A DNA stretch of 38,783 nucleotides from Petroclostridium xylanilyticum. Lineage in GTDB: Bacteria; Bacillota; Clostridia; SK-Y3. Position 1 is the stretch's first letter, and each line of letters opens with the position of its first letter. The stretch lies in NCBI RefSeq assembly GCF_002252565.1, contig NZ_NPML01000014.1, positions 1 through 38,783 of the forward strand, read 5' to 3'. Position numbers and translations under genes: made by a program. Of this stretch, positions 24,520-33,526 are shown piece by piece. The notes under the pieces were generated by a model. The model saw nothing but the letters and a program-made list of their open reading frames with translations. It was not told the DNA's origin and searched no databases.

Positions 24520-26928
24520 TTAATTTTTCCCAAATTCAACTACATATTTTGCAAATTTTTTCAATTTCTCATAAACCAAATAATTCACCGTTCCCTCAGG
24601 GTATTTGCCGTTTTCATCTTTAGTACCTGCTTCCACACCTGTAAGAATTTCAATGCCTTCATCAATCGTCTTTATAGGGTAAATGTGAAAATTGCCTTCT
24701 TTTACTGCTTCGACGACTTCGTCTTTTAGCATCAGATTTTTTACATTTTGATGCGGTATAATTACACCCTGGTCTCCGGTTAAGCCCCTGCGTTTGCATA
24801 ACTCGAAGAATCCTTCTATTTTTTGATTTACCCCCCCTATAGGCTGTATTTCACCTTTTTGGTTTACCGAGCCTGTAACTGCAATCCCCTGCTTTATAGG
24901 TAATTCCGAAAGACTGGACAGTATTGCATACAACTCGGTACTGGAAGCACTATCTCCATCTACACCACTATACAGTTGCTCAAAACAAAGGCTGGCAGTT
25001 AAAGCAAGCGGCATTTCTTGAGCATATTTTTGCCCTATATATCCAGAGAGGATTAACACTCCTTTGCTGTGAGAAGTACCACTCATCTCGATTTCACGTT
25101 CAATATTTACGATTCCACTTTTACCAATATAAGTAGTTGCAGTAATTCTCGAAGGCTTTCCAAAAGAATAATCACCCAGATCCAGTACAGAAAGGCCGTT
25201 AATTTGCCCTACTACACATCCACTGGTATCTACCATAATGGTTCCTTCTTCAAGGTATTCAAGCAGCTTTTCATCATATTTATTAGACCTGTATTCCTTT
25301 TCCGCTATCGCTTTTTTGACGTGTTCGGCACTAACATGCCCGCTTCCTTCTATCTGTGCCCAGGCAGAGGATTCAGCCAGGATTTCTACAATATCATTAA
25401 ATCGCGTTGTAAGTTTATTCTGATGGTCTACCAATCGAGAACCATAATCAATTACCCTTGCTACTGCGGTTCTATCAAAAGGCAGTGCTCCTTCCCTCTG
25501 GCAGAAAGAACAAATAAACCTTGCATACTTCATAGCATTATCGTTATTTCTATCCATTTCTTCATCAAAGTCAGCTTTAATCTTGAACAGCTTTTTAAAA
25601 TCTTCATCGTACTGCAGCAATAAGTGATAAAGTTCTGTACTTCCTACCAGCAGTACTTTAATATCCAGCGGTATCGGTTCCGGGCGCAGGGTTGAAAATG
25701 CTACCAGTCCGAGGTGCTCCTGCATATTTTCTATAGTAATCTTTTTTGTTCTTAACGCTCTTTTTAAAGCTTCCCACGAATGAATATTCCTTAAGACGTC
25801 ATCAACCTGAAGGATTAGATAACCTCCATTAGCCTGGTGCAGCAGGCCAGGTTTTATCATGGTATAGTCTGTCACCATGGATCCATGTTCAGTTTCATAC
25901 TCAACCTTTCCTATCAAATTATAATAGGTAGGGTTGAAATCGACTATAACCGGGGCTCCCTGAGTATTACTATTGTCTATGAGTAAATTAACCTTGTACT
26001 TATCTTCAGGTCCGGATTCATCCCTCGCTGTAGAAGATAAAAGCAATATTTGTGACTGTTCTTCTTCTGAACCGTCATCCATGAAATCTCCCAGGTTATC
26101 CAAAATATCTTTCTTAACTTTTTCTAAATATTCCAGGACTTTGTCATGTTCTCTGTACTTCTCACTAAGATCATTGATATGCATCCCTACAGCAAATAAA
26201 GCTATTTTATGTTCCCATTCGTTAATTTTTTCTTCTGCTTCTTTTTCTATTTCTTTGATGGTCCTGATGATCTCCAGAGTTTCAAGCTGCAGTTTTTGAG
26301 ATTTTTCCCGGATAGCTGCCTTATCCTTCTCATCCAGGTTTGCGTATTCTTCTTCCGTTAGCGCTTTTCCATCTATAATAGGTAAAAAGTAAATTCCTGC
26401 ATTTGTCGTATTTACTTTAAATCCCTGGTTTTCTGCATTCTTATTTAATCTCTCCAGCAGCTTGTCTCTTTTTTCTTGAAACTCCTTCACAATATCTGCT
26501 TTTCCTTTTTCATAATCATCGCTGTTAAAAGCTTTAGGGATTTCATTTTTAATGATGGATACAAATTCTTCCATATCCTTTTTAAACTCTTTACCCTTTC
26601 CCGCCGGAAAACTAATCGCTATAGGGTGGGTTGGCTTATCAAAATTATATAGATAACACCAGTCGTCCGGGACTGGTTCATTTTCCGCAATTTTCTTTAT
26701 ATAGGTTTCCGCAAAGCTGGTCTTACCTGTTCCTGTCAATCCCGACAGGTAAATGTTATATCCTCTTACTTTTATCTTAAGTCCAAATTCTATTGCCTTT
26801 ACAGCCCTGTCCTGTCCAATAATATCCTCAAACGGTTCCAGGTCATCAGTAGTATTAAAATTAAATTCCTCCGGATCGTATGGATTTCTAAGCTGCTCAT
26901 AGGATAATTCATAAGGTTTTCCTGGCAT
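24520..26928 (-). CDS. Lon-like AAA+ protease (LonH/YcbZ type)
   Basis: ATP-dependent serine protease-like protein, 802 residues. Walker A GLTGTGKT at 63-70; a long coiled-coil-rich insertion (about 130-290, rich in K and E) characteristic of this Lon branch; then the AAA core with TDYTMIKPGLLHQANGGYLIL; and a C-terminal Lon proteolytic domain. The catalytic serine is in DGDSASSTE and the lysine in GGVNQKIEG. There is no N-terminal Lon substrate domain. The ATG at 26928 follows GGGGGGATATCG. It lies between rimI and tsaD, which are usually neighbours in other bacteria. Substrates unknown. Confidence 0.88.
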   Translation of the reverse strand: MPGKPYELSYEQLRNPYDPEEFNFNTTDDLEPFEDIIGQDRAVKAIEFGLKIKVRGYNIYLSGLTGTGKTSFAETYIKKIAENEPVPDDWCYLYNFDKPTHPIAISFPAGKGKEFKKDMEEFVSIIKNEIPKAFNSDDYEKGKADIVKEFQEKRDKLLERLNKNAENQGFKVNTTNAGIYFLPIIDGKALTEEEYANLDEKDKAAIREKSQKLQLETLEIIRTIKEIEKEAEEKINEWEHKIALFAVGMHINDLSEKYREHDKVLEYLEKVKKDILDNLGDFMDDGSEEEQSQILLLSSTARDESGPEDKYKVNLLIDNSNTQGAPVIVDFNPTYYNLIGKVEYETEHGSMVTDYTMIKPGLLHQANGGYLILQVDDVLRNIHSWEALKRALRTKKITIENMQEHLGLVAFSTLRPEPIPLDIKVLLVGSTELYHLLLQYDEDFKKLFKIKADFDEEMDRNNDNAMKYARFICSFCQREGALPFDRTAVARVIDYGSRLVDHQNKLTTRFNDIVEILAESSAWAQIEGSGHVSAEHVKKAIAEKEYRSNKYDEKLLEYLEEGTIMVDTSGCVVGQINGLSVLDLGDYSFGKPSRITATTYIGKSGIVNIEREIEMSGTSHSKGVLILSGYIGQKYAQEMPLALTASLCFEQLYSGVDGDSASSTELYAILSSLSELPIKQGIAVTGSVNQKGEIQPIGGVNQKIEGFFELCKRRGLTGDQGVIIPHQNVKNLMLKDEVVEAVKEGNFHIYPIKTIDEGIEILTGVEAGTKDENGKYPEGTVNYLVYEKLKKFAKYVVEFGKN

Positions 26929-26993
26929 CGATATCCCCCCATTTTAAATTAAGTGCCAATACATTATATTATTTTCTATAAAAATAGGTTAAT

Positions 26994-27443
26994 TTAATTA
27001 ATCATCACCATAGTCATGATGAGTGCATCTTCATTATTGTCTGCATAATATTTCTTTCTTCTGCCGACTACTTCAAAGCCAAACTTCCTATAAAGTCCCT
27101 GGGCAGCAATGTTGTTCTCTCTAACCTCCAGGGTCATGCTGCCTATTCCTTTATTTTTTGCAATTTGAGTAAGTGCCTCCACGATGGCATATCCTACCCT
27201 CATCCTTCTAAAATCCGGGTGGACAGCTATATTGGTAATATGACCTTCTTCAAGAACTTTCCACATGCCTCCGTATCCTATTACCTTGTTACCCTGCTTT
27301 GCAACAATATAAACAGCATGCTTATTATTTATTAGTTCTTCTTCAAAGGCTTCCCGTGACCACGGTATAGCAAAACTTGCATATTCTATTTCCATTACTC
27401 CGTCAATATCCCATAATTCCATTGGTGCAATCGTTATTTGCAT
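26994..27443 (-). CDS. rimI: Ribosomal protein S18-alanine N-acetyltransferase RimI
   Basis: GNAT acetyltransferase of 149 residues, the standard RimI length. The acetyl-CoA loop is RRMRVGYAIVEAL, followed by LEVRENNIAAQGLYRKFGFEVVGRRKKYY, which is the RimI C-terminal signature. The frame is open to 27485, inside the preceding gene, but ATG 27443 with GAGGTG upstream fits the family start. With that start there are 10 bases between it and the phosphatase stop. Family members acetylate the N-terminal alanine of S18; other targets are possible. Confidence 0.9.
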   Translation of the reverse strand: MQITIAPMELWDIDGVMEIEYASFAIPWSREAFEEELINNKHAVYIVAKQGNKVIGYGGMWKVLEEGHITNIAVHPDFRRMRVGYAIVEALTQIAKNKGIGSMTLEVRENNIAAQGLYRKFGFEVVGRRKKYYADNNEDALIMTMVMIN

Positions 27444-27453
27444 GTAAAACACC

Positions 27454-27939
27454 TCAAAGCAGCTCTCCATTTCTAATTCTTTCAACTACCTTTTCAAGCG
27501 CACGATAAATTTCATCTGAACACTGCTCATAATACTCTTTCGGCAGTCCAAAGGGGTCACTTATATCCAAGGTATCGGCATTTTCTACACCGTAAGCAAA
27601 CTCTTTTAATGTAAATACTTTATCTGCCGCCTCAGGGCAGACATTTAACAATTTTTCACGGTGATTTACCGTCATCGTCAAGATGATGTCCGCCTCATGG
27701 ATCATTTCTTTAGTTACCTGTCTGGACTGATGAGAAGTTAAATCAATTCCCCTGTCTCTCATTACTTCAATAGAGTGCTCACTTGCTCCTGAAGGAAAAA
27801 ATACAGATGTCCCTGCAGAAGCTGCCTCAACATCCTCTATTCCATTATCTTTCAAAATCTTTTTAAATAATACTTCTGCCATACTGCTGCGGCAAGTATT
27901 GCCGGTGCAAACGAACAGTATTTTCCTGGTCTTTTTCAT
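27454..27939 (-). CDS. Low-molecular-weight phosphatase, YwlE-like (probable protein-arginine phosphatase)
   Basis: 161 residues with the P-loop CTGNTCRSS (nucleophile Cys11, Arg17) and the general-acid aspartate in DPFG. Family knowledge: tyrosine phosphatases of this fold usually have Ile after GN, while Bacillus YwlE has Thr there and acts on phosphoarginine. Here it is Thr15, so arginine phosphatase activity is the better guess. The usual Pro after CRS is Ser. Start 27939 follows GGTGGAGG. It lies between ywlC and rimI, as in Bacillus where ywlC and ywlE are near each other. No McsB kinase is in the window. Confidence 0.85.
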   Translation of the reverse strand: MKKTRKILFVCTGNTCRSSMAEVLFKKILKDNGIEDVEAASAGTSVFFPSGASEHSIEVMRDRGIDLTSHQSRQVTKEMIHEADIILTMTVNHREKLLNVCPEAADKVFTLKEFAYGVENADTLDISDPFGLPKEYYEQCSDEIYRALEKVVERIRNGELL

Positions 27940-27978
27940 ATTCCTCCACCTTTATAATCTTAATTTTAATTGGAATGA

Positions 27979-28025
27979 AGATAAAGATACAGATAAAGAT
28001 AAATAAATTCTTTATCTGTATCTTT
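27979..28025. repeat. Hexamer array forming a perfect 16-bp hairpin
   Basis: Units AGATAA, AGATAC, AGATAA, AGATAA; arms AAAGATACAGATAAAG (27983-27998) and CTTTATCTGTATCTTT (28010-28025) pair perfectly around an 11-base loop. It sits directly after the ywlC stop but has no T tail in that direction. Confidence 0.7.
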
Positions 28026-28032
28026 CTTACCC

Positions 28033-29085
28033 TCATACCTTAATTATATTATATCCCGCCGCCTTATTGAGCCTATTTCTTATCGCCATTCCTATCCCCT
28101 GTTCTTTTACAGACTGGGCGAAAATAATATCTACACCCATCTGATCGAACTCTCTTAACTTATAGAATAGATTTGCTGCGATGGTTTGAGGCTGTCCTTC
28201 ACTTCCAACAGCGAGTACACAATCGGCATGATAAAGGCTTGCCGTTTCGTCCACTGCCATCACTCCCACTTTTAACCCTTTTCTACGATTTTCTTCCACC
28301 AATCGGTTGATTGCATGTATTACTTTTTCTTTTTCTCCTTCAACAATAACTACCTCGGCGTTGGGAGAATAATGGGTATATTTCATTCCGGGTGACCGTG
28401 GGACTACATCGGCGCTTAAAGCCGATAAAACAGCCGGGTCTACCTGAACTTCTCCTAATACGCTCCTTAATTGTTCATAGGTAACACCGCCCGGACGAAG
28501 AAGAACAGGTATCTCACCGGTTACATCTATAACGGTTGACTCCAATCCCACTTCAGCCGGCCCTCCATCTATTATAATATCCACTTTCCCAAACAAATCA
28601 TCAATTACATGCTGTGCTATTGTTGGACTTGGTTTACCTGAGGTATTAGCACTGGGAGCTGCTATCGGAATACCTGATACCTTTATAAGACTGCGAGCAA
28701 TGGGATGGGATGGAAGCCTGATGGCGACGGTATCCAATCCTGCAGTTATAATATCAGGAATAATATTTGACTTTTTCATAATGATTGTTAGAGGCCCGGG
28801 CCAGAAGCTGGACATTAAGTGTTTCGTGCCTGCAGGAATATTTTCTACAAGCCTGTCCACCTCCTCAAAATCCGAAATATGTACGATAAGTGGATTATCT
28901 GCCGGACGCCCTTTAGCTTCAAATATTTTTTTTACAGCCGCCTCATTCAACGCATTAGCCCCTAAGCCATACACCGTCTCAGTGGGGAAAGCCACCGTCC
29001 CGCCATCTCTCCATACTTGTGCAGCTTGTTCTATCTTATCTTTTTCGGGATTTTGGGGATTTATCTTTAGTATTTGCGTATTCAA
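28033..29085 (-). CDS. ywlC: Threonylcarbamoyl-AMP synthase (Sua5/YwlC type)
   Basis: Makes threonylcarbamoyl-AMP from threonine, bicarbonate and ATP for t6A37; TsaD uses the product. 350 residues: an N-terminal YrdC domain (GGTVAFPTETVYGLGANA, KGRPADNPLIVHI, SANTSGKPSPT) and a C-terminal Sua5 domain after the linker SPGMKYTHYSPNA. The longer Sua5 form rather than short TsaC. The start appears to be TTG at 29085, seven bases after GGAGTGA; no ATG fits. It lies 25 bases after the ZIP gene stop. Confidence 0.93.
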   Translation of the reverse strand: MNTQILKINPQNPEKDKIEQAAQVWRDGGTVAFPTETVYGLGANALNEAAVKKIFEAKGRPADNPLIVHISDFEEVDRLVENIPAGTKHLMSSFWPGPLTIIMKKSNIIPDIITAGLDTVAIRLPSHPIARSLIKVSGIPIAAPSANTSGKPSPTIAQHVIDDLFGKVDIIIDGGPAEVGLESTVIDVTGEIPVLLRPGGVTYEQLRSVLGEVQVDPAVLSALSADVVPRSPGMKYTHYSPNAEVVIVEGEKEKVIHAINRLVEENRRKGLKVGVMAVDETASLYHADCVLAVGSEGQPQTIAANLFYKLREFDQMGVDIIFAQSVKEQGIGMAIRNRLNKAAGYNIIKV

Positions 29086-29110
29086 ACCACTTCACTCCAT
29101 CCTCAATTCT

Positions 29111-29857
29111 TTAATGTGCTCCTGCAGAAATTATTATCCCTAATATTATACCCAATATATTCCCTATTGTCGATAATCTCCCTTTGTAGATACTTTTGGA
29201 TTCGGGTATTAAATCTCCACATACTATATACAGCATTGCACCTCCTGCAAAACCCAGGCAAATCGCAATCACCTCCTGGGAGATTTCACCCAACATTGCT
29301 CCAACAAATGCTCCTATCCCCATTGGGACACCGGCAATGATTGTATAAAACAAAACTTTTAAGTTTCCCATGCCACCTGCTCTCATCGGTACTGCCATCG
29401 CCAGTCCTTCAGGGATGTTATGAATTGCTATCACAAAAGTTAAGCTTAGCCCTAACTTCACGGATGCTTCAAATCCTGATCCGATAGCAACACCCTCTGG
29501 AAAGTTATGCAGGGCAATACCAACCATCATTAAAATACCCACCCTTAACAGCCTGCTATTAACCACTTTTAATCGTTTACCCAGGTTTGCTGCCTTAATG
29601 AGATTATCCAAATATATAATCAAGGTTACCCCAATGATAATTCCTATAATTGTCCACTCTAAGCCTCCCAGTTCAAATGCATGAGGCAGCAAATCAAAAC
29701 ACACTACAGCCATCATTAATCCCGCTGAGAACTCCAATATAAAGCTCATAAAACGATTTCCTTTTTTATTTATAACAAAAGCACTAATCCCCCCAATTCC
29801 TGTTCCCAGCATCCCTGCTGTAAAGCCTACTAATGTAACGCCTAACAAATGCTCCAT
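29111..29857 (-). CDS. ZIP family divalent metal transporter
   Basis: Membrane transporter of 248 residues with about eight helices, importing zinc or a related divalent metal. The two metal-site motifs HNFPEGVAIG and HNIPEGLAMA are in consecutive central helices, as in the ZupT/GufA group. ATG 29857 is preceded by GGGGGGAATAGAA; an in-frame GTG at 29872 overlaps this site and is rejected. No Fur- or Zur-like operator was recognised. It lies downstream of a strong terminator, so it starts a new transcript probably shared with ywlC. Confidence 0.88.
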   Translation of the reverse strand: MEHLLGVTLVGFTAGMLGTGIGGISAFVINKKGNRFMSFILEFSAGLMMAVVCFDLLPHAFELGGLEWTIIGIIIGVTLIIYLDNLIKAANLGKRLKVVNSRLLRVGILMMVGIALHNFPEGVAIGSGFEASVKLGLSLTFVIAIHNIPEGLAMAVPMRAGGMGNLKVLFYTIIAGVPMGIGAFVGAMLGEISQEVIAICLGFAGGAMLYIVCGDLIPESKSIYKGRLSTIGNILGIILGIIISAGAH

Positions 29858-29936
29858 TTCTATTCCCCCCACAAACTCACCTGTAACATTCTATTCATTC
29901 TCCCGAAGTTGTAGAAGGAAAAAGTTTGAAGAAACA

Positions 29937-30002
29937 AAAGAAGCATAGGGCGGTTATCCTGCTTCCTGATCAGAAAACAGGATAACCGCCCTATGCTTCT
30001 TT
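29937..30002 (-). terminator. Perfect 25-bp terminator stem of the antiporter gene
   Basis: Arms 29937-29961 and 29978-30002 are exact complements over 25 bases with a 16-base loop. GC-rich centre AGGGCGG. On the minus strand it ends in CTTTTGTTTC, eight bases or so after the antiporter stop. Confidence 0.85.
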
Positions 30003-30010
30003 CGCAAGTT

Positions 30011-31252
30011 TTACACATTAACTGCCTTCGCAACCTCATCCATATGGCTATTGTGCTGTTTTGGGCCGCCATTTTCTTCTTCAATCTCAAGATCAGCATC
30101 ATCAACAGGTTTTTCTCCTTTAAAAGACCATTTCAACATAGATGGAGTAATAAGTGTAGTTAAAACAACAACGAAAACCATTACAGTAAATAAATCTGAT
30201 TTTATTATTCCTTGTTTTAATCCAATATTGGTAACAATCAAGGCTACTTCTCCTCGTGATACCATTCCAATACCAATCTGCAAAGACTGTTTTGTAGTGA
30301 AGCCCATTATTTTAGCTCCTGCTCCGCTTCCAGCAATCTTTCCAATGATTGCAACTGCCAGCATTGCTAAAGCAAAAGCCAAAGTAGAACCCATACTGTG
30401 AATTTCCGTACTCATTCCAATTCCTACAAAGAAAATTGGAGTAAATATAAGGTATGCTGCAACCTCAATGTTACCGGCAATTTTCGCCCTATAGGAAGTA
30501 GAAGACAAAATCAGCCCTGCAAGATACGCTCCCGTGATTGCTGCAATCTCAGCTTTCTCCGCATAATAAGACAGTATCAGGCATAAAATCAGGCCAATTA
30601 GTGTTATACTTCTAGATAAATTCAAAGTATATCCGTATCTATTTACAAGTTTATGAAAAATAAACCCAAAAACTGCAACTACTACAAAATAAATTAGCAT
30701 ATGTTCAACAGTCAGAAATATATTATTAGTCCCTGTAACCATTCCCATAAGCAGTGCTAGCATAATAATACCCACAATATCATCTATAACTGCCGCTCCA
30801 AGAATTCCTATACCCTGTTTACTCCTTAACTGCCTTAATTCCCTCAATGTTTGGACGGTTATGCTTACACTGGTTGCAGTAAGGATCAGTCCAATAAAAG
30901 CAGCTTCAGAGGGCTTTTGTATTCCAAACATATTGGAAACAAAATATCCTAATGCAAAAGGAGCAAAGACACCTCCAAATGCAATCACTGCCGATGCCTT
31001 TGAGGATGATTTTAATTCACTTACATCAGTCTCCAGCCCGGCAATAAACATCAACAATATTACCCCCAGCTCAGAAAATACATGCAGTGTTTCATTCATG
31101 GAAAATAAGTTTAAAACTGATGGACCAATAACAATACCTGCCAGCATTTCTCCCAACACAACCGGCTGACGCAGTTTCTGTGATATATAGCCGCCAATTC
31201 TTGCAAATATATAGATTAAAGCAAGCTGTAAAAGTATTTCTTTTCCTTCCAT
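30011..31252 (-). CDS. CPA2-family cation/proton antiporter
   Basis: Sodium or potassium/proton antiporter, 413 residues and about 12-13 helices. Family landmarks: RQPVVLGEMLAGIVIGPSVLN near residue 30, LLMFIAGLETDVSEL near 75, and the pair of acidic residues in AVIDDIVGIIMLALL (Asp-Asp of the ion site) near 160. It lacks the C-terminal TrkA-N/RCK domain of KefB/KefC, so any nucleotide control must come from another protein. ATG 31252 follows TAGGTGAT. It lies downstream of two PII-like genes and a repeat-containing gap. Confidence 0.88.
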   Translation of the reverse strand: MEGKEILLQLALIYIFARIGGYISQKLRQPVVLGEMLAGIVIGPSVLNLFSMNETLHVFSELGVILLMFIAGLETDVSELKSSSKASAVIAFGGVFAPFALGYFVSNMFGIQKPSEAAFIGLILTATSVSITVQTLRELRQLRSKQGIGILGAAVIDDIVGIIMLALLMGMVTGTNNIFLTVEHMLIYFVVVAVFGFIFHKLVNRYGYTLNLSRSITLIGLILCLILSYYAEKAEIAAITGAYLAGLILSSTSYRAKIAGNIEVAAYLIFTPIFFVGIGMSTEIHSMGSTLAFALAMLAVAIIGKIAGSGAGAKIMGFTTKQSLQIGIGMVSRGEVALIVTNIGLKQGIIKSDLFTVMVFVVVLTTLITPSMLKWSFKGEKPVDDADLEIEEENGGPKQHNSHMDEVAKAVNV

Positions 31253-31297
31253 AATTATCACCTACAATTTCTTATTATTTCTTCTGTTAACAAATTC

Positions 31298-31365
31298 GTG
31301 GTTCATGGTTCGTAGTCTGCAGTAATAATGGTATTATAACTACAAACTACGAGCCACAAACATAA
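31298..31365. repeat. Heptamer array with complementary arm in the antiporter leader
   Basis: Units GTGGTTC, ATGGTTC, GTAGTCT, GCAGTAA (31298-31325) and, after 12 bases, AACTACA, AACTACG, AGCCACA, AACATAA (31338-31365), forming a long imperfect hairpin. The remaining gap to 31475 has a short stem CATAAAAA/TTTTTATG near 31444, possibly ending the PII-like transcript. Confidence 0.65.
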
Positions 31366-31475
31366 ATAAATCAGCTGTTAAATATTCTCTTATACAGAAT
31401 AAGGGTATTCTCCATCAATAGCATTACCGTGTAGAATCTGTTCATAAAAATATCTGTTTTTATGATATCAGTCTA

Positions 31476-31880
31476 TCAACGACGCTGTTGATAGGAAAAC
31501 CCTTGATTTAAGCAACCCTTTTCAGTTAAATACCTTTCTAATTCCCCACCACGAAAATCTTCAACAGGTACTGTAAATATAATACCTGAACCCGGTTTCT
31601 TCATATCTCCACCCAGGATTTCTTCAATTGCATCCATAGCAGCAAGAACATGCTTTTCGCAGTAAACTACAGACATAATGGTTTTATTAAATTCGCCTGT
31701 ATCATTTATTGCCCTCAATGCAGATCCAATGGCGGGCCTGCCTGTAAGATAGCTGTTATAGTAATTTCCACCTCCCATTGAATCAATAATGGTCGCACCT
31801 TTTAACCCGATATCCCTTAGAGTATTGATAATCTTTTTCAACTTTTTTGTATCACTGATAACCGCAAACATCACATACAT
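31476..31880 (-). CDS. PII-like signalling protein, copy A
   Basis: Small protein (134 residues) with the GlnB-type beta-alpha-beta repeat: MYVMFAVI strand, helix to GLKGATIIDSMG, a shortened T-loop region (GGNYYNSYLTGRPAIG), NKTIMSVV strand, AAMDAIEEILGGDMKKPGSGIIFTVPVEDFRGGEL. The classic PII nucleotide loop TGKxGDGKIF is replaced by GGDMKKPGSGIIF, so it is a relative, not GlnB/GlnK. ATG 31880 follows GGGGGGATACC. It follows its paralogue by 20 bases, and the antiporter gene comes next. Likely a trimeric small-molecule sensor. Confidence 0.72.
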   Translation of the reverse strand: MYVMFAVISDTKKLKKIINTLRDIGLKGATIIDSMGGGNYYNSYLTGRPAIGSALRAINDTGEFNKTIMSVVYCEKHVLAAMDAIEEILGGDMKKPGSGIIFTVPVEDFRGGELERYLTEKGCLNQGFSYQQRR

Positions 31881-31900
31881 GGTATCCCCCCTAATAATTA

Positions 31901-32311
31901 TCAATAGTACTCGCTTTCATATTCCTTTTTAAGAATATTCTTTCTCTCCCTGCTTTCAATATGTCTCTCTAATTCTCCTCCTCTTAAATGTGTAACAGGA
32001 AGGACAAACATGATACCTTTGTTTGGTTTTTTCATATCTCCGCCAAGTATTTTCTCAATAGCATCCATTGCCTTTTCAACCTGCTCTTTTCTCTCGATGA
32101 CTGAAAAAATAGTTTTATTAGACCTCCCTTCCCCCTCTAACGCTTTTGCAATGCCATAAATGAATGACATATTATGCGTTTGTTTGTTAAGAATTTTTTT
32201 TGAGCCCATGCTGTCTATAACAGTAGCACCTCTCAGTCCCAAATCCTTCATTTTTACCAGAATATCCGTCAGATATTCCACTTCATTAAGGACAATAAAC
32301 AGGACATACAT
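31901..32311 (-). CDS. PII-like signalling protein, copy B
   Basis: Paralogue of the next gene (136 residues) sharing GLRGATVIDSMG, NKTIFSV, AMDAIEKILGGDMKKP and RGGELERH. It differs in the T-loop region, where it has SKKILNKQTHNMSFIYG, and in the C-terminal tail, which is rich in charged residues. ATG 32311 follows GGAGGGG; the frame's upstream extension to 32329 has no support. 28 bases after the prfA stop, so it may be co-transcribed with prfA. Two diverged copies suggest hetero-oligomers or two ligands. Confidence 0.72.
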   Translation of the reverse strand: MYVLFIVLNEVEYLTDILVKMKDLGLRGATVIDSMGSKKILNKQTHNMSFIYGIAKALEGEGRSNKTIFSVIERKEQVEKAMDAIEKILGGDMKKPNKGIMFVLPVTHLRGGELERHIESRERKNILKKEYESEYY

Positions 32312-32339
32312 CTTTAACCCCTCCTTCATACCTCTGTTT

Positions 32340-33410
32340 TTATGCTGAGGCTTCTTTCAATTTTTCACTTTGTTCACTAGTGATTAGAGCATCAATAATT
32401 TCATCAAGGTCCCCATCCAAGATTGTTTCAATTTTATGAAGCGTTAAACCAATACGATGGTCAGTTACCCGTCCCTGTGGAAAGTTATAGGTGCGTATTC
32501 TTTCACTCCGGTCACCCGTACCGACCTGACTCTTCCTGGCCTGAGCGATTTCGGCATTTTGCTGTTCCTGCATTAATTCATACAGCCTGGAGCGTAAAAT
32601 TTTCATTGCTTTGTCTTTATTCTTATGCTGTGATTTTTCATCCTGGCATGACACCACCAGACCGGTTGGTAAATGGGTAATTCGCACAGCTGAGTCGGTG
32701 GTATTTACGCACTGGCCTCCCGGGCCTCCGGCTCTAAATACATCAATCCTCAAATCATTTGGATTGATTTCAACTTCTACATCCTCTACTTCGGGAAGAA
32801 CTGCTACGGTTACCGTCGAAGTATGAATTCTTCCGCCTGATTCAGTAGAAGGAATTCTCTGCACCCTGTGCACACCACTTTCAAATTTAAGCCTGCTGTA
32901 TGCTCCCTGTCCTTCAATCATAAAAGCTACTTCTTTATAGCCGCCGATATCGGTAGGATTGGAGTTCATCATCTCTACCTTCCATCTCTTTCTTTCCGCA
33001 TATCTCGAGTACATTCTCAGCAGATCAGCTGCAAACAGGGCTGCTTCCTCTCCGCCGGCTCCTCCACGGATTTCTACAATAACATTCTTCTCATCATTAG
33101 GGTCCTTAGGTAGAAGTAAAATTTTAAGTTCCTCTTTTATTTTTTCAATCTTTTCTTTACTTTCTTCCAGCTCCAGCTCTACCATTTCTTTAAAATCTTT
33201 GTCCAGTTTTTCATTTAATAGTTGTTTAGCCTCGGTTATAGTCTCATTTACCTTTTTGTATTCTTTATATTTGTTTACTATTGGAGTAATATCTGCGTGC
33301 TCTTTACAATACTTTCTCCACACTTCCTGATCAGCTATTACTTCAGGGTCACTTATTTTCTTGCTCAATTCTTCATATCTTTCTTCAATAAAAGCAAGTT
33401 TATCAAACAT
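32340..33410 (-). CDS. prfA: Peptide chain release factor 1
   Basis: Reads UAA and UAG and releases the finished peptide. 356 residues. The codon-recognition tripeptide of the PxT type is PST at 187-189 in [20 protein letters not shown], and the catalytic GGQ is at 231-233 in [23 protein letters not shown] 33410 follows GAGGTGGATAC. PrmC, which methylates the glutamine, is not next to it here. Followed closely by the two PII-like genes. Confidence 0.97.
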   Translation of the reverse strand: MFDKLAFIEERYEELSKKISDPEVIADQEVWRKYCKEHADITPIVNKYKEYKKVNETITEAKQLLNEKLDKDFKEMVELELEESKEKIEKIKEELKILLLPKDPNDEKNVIVEIRGGAGGEEAALFAADLLRMYSRYAERKRWKVEMMNSNPTDIGGYKEVAFMIEGQGAYSRLKFESGVHRVQRIPSTESGGRIHTSTVTVAVLPEVEDVEVEINPNDLRIDVFRAGGPGGQCVNTTDSAVRITHLPTGLVVSCQDEKSQHKNKDKAMKILRSRLYELMQEQQNAEIAQARKSQVGTGDRSERIRTYNFPQGRVTDHRIGLTLHKIETILDGDLDEIIDALITSEQSEKLKEASA

Positions 33411-33475
33411 GTATCCACCTCTATTTAAAACTCGATTTTATTAACCTCGAACTAATACCATATTATATCATATAT

Positions 33476-33514
33476 AACTAAAAAAAAGAAGTAAAGATTT
33501 TTATCTTTACTTCT
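33476..33514 (-). terminator. Terminator of the ACT-protein gene
   Basis: AGAAGTAAAGAT (33487-33498) and ATCTTTACTTCT (33503-33514) form a perfect 12-bp stem with loop TTTT; on the minus strand it is followed by eight T. It lies 12 bases after the stop at 33527. Confidence 0.92.
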
Positions 33515-33526
33515 CTATCTTAATCT

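Noticed and set aside
31881-31904. Four-base overlap of the two PII-like genes
   Set aside because: The overlap depends on upstream in-frame starts without ribosome binding sites; with ATG 31880 the genes are 20 bases apart.
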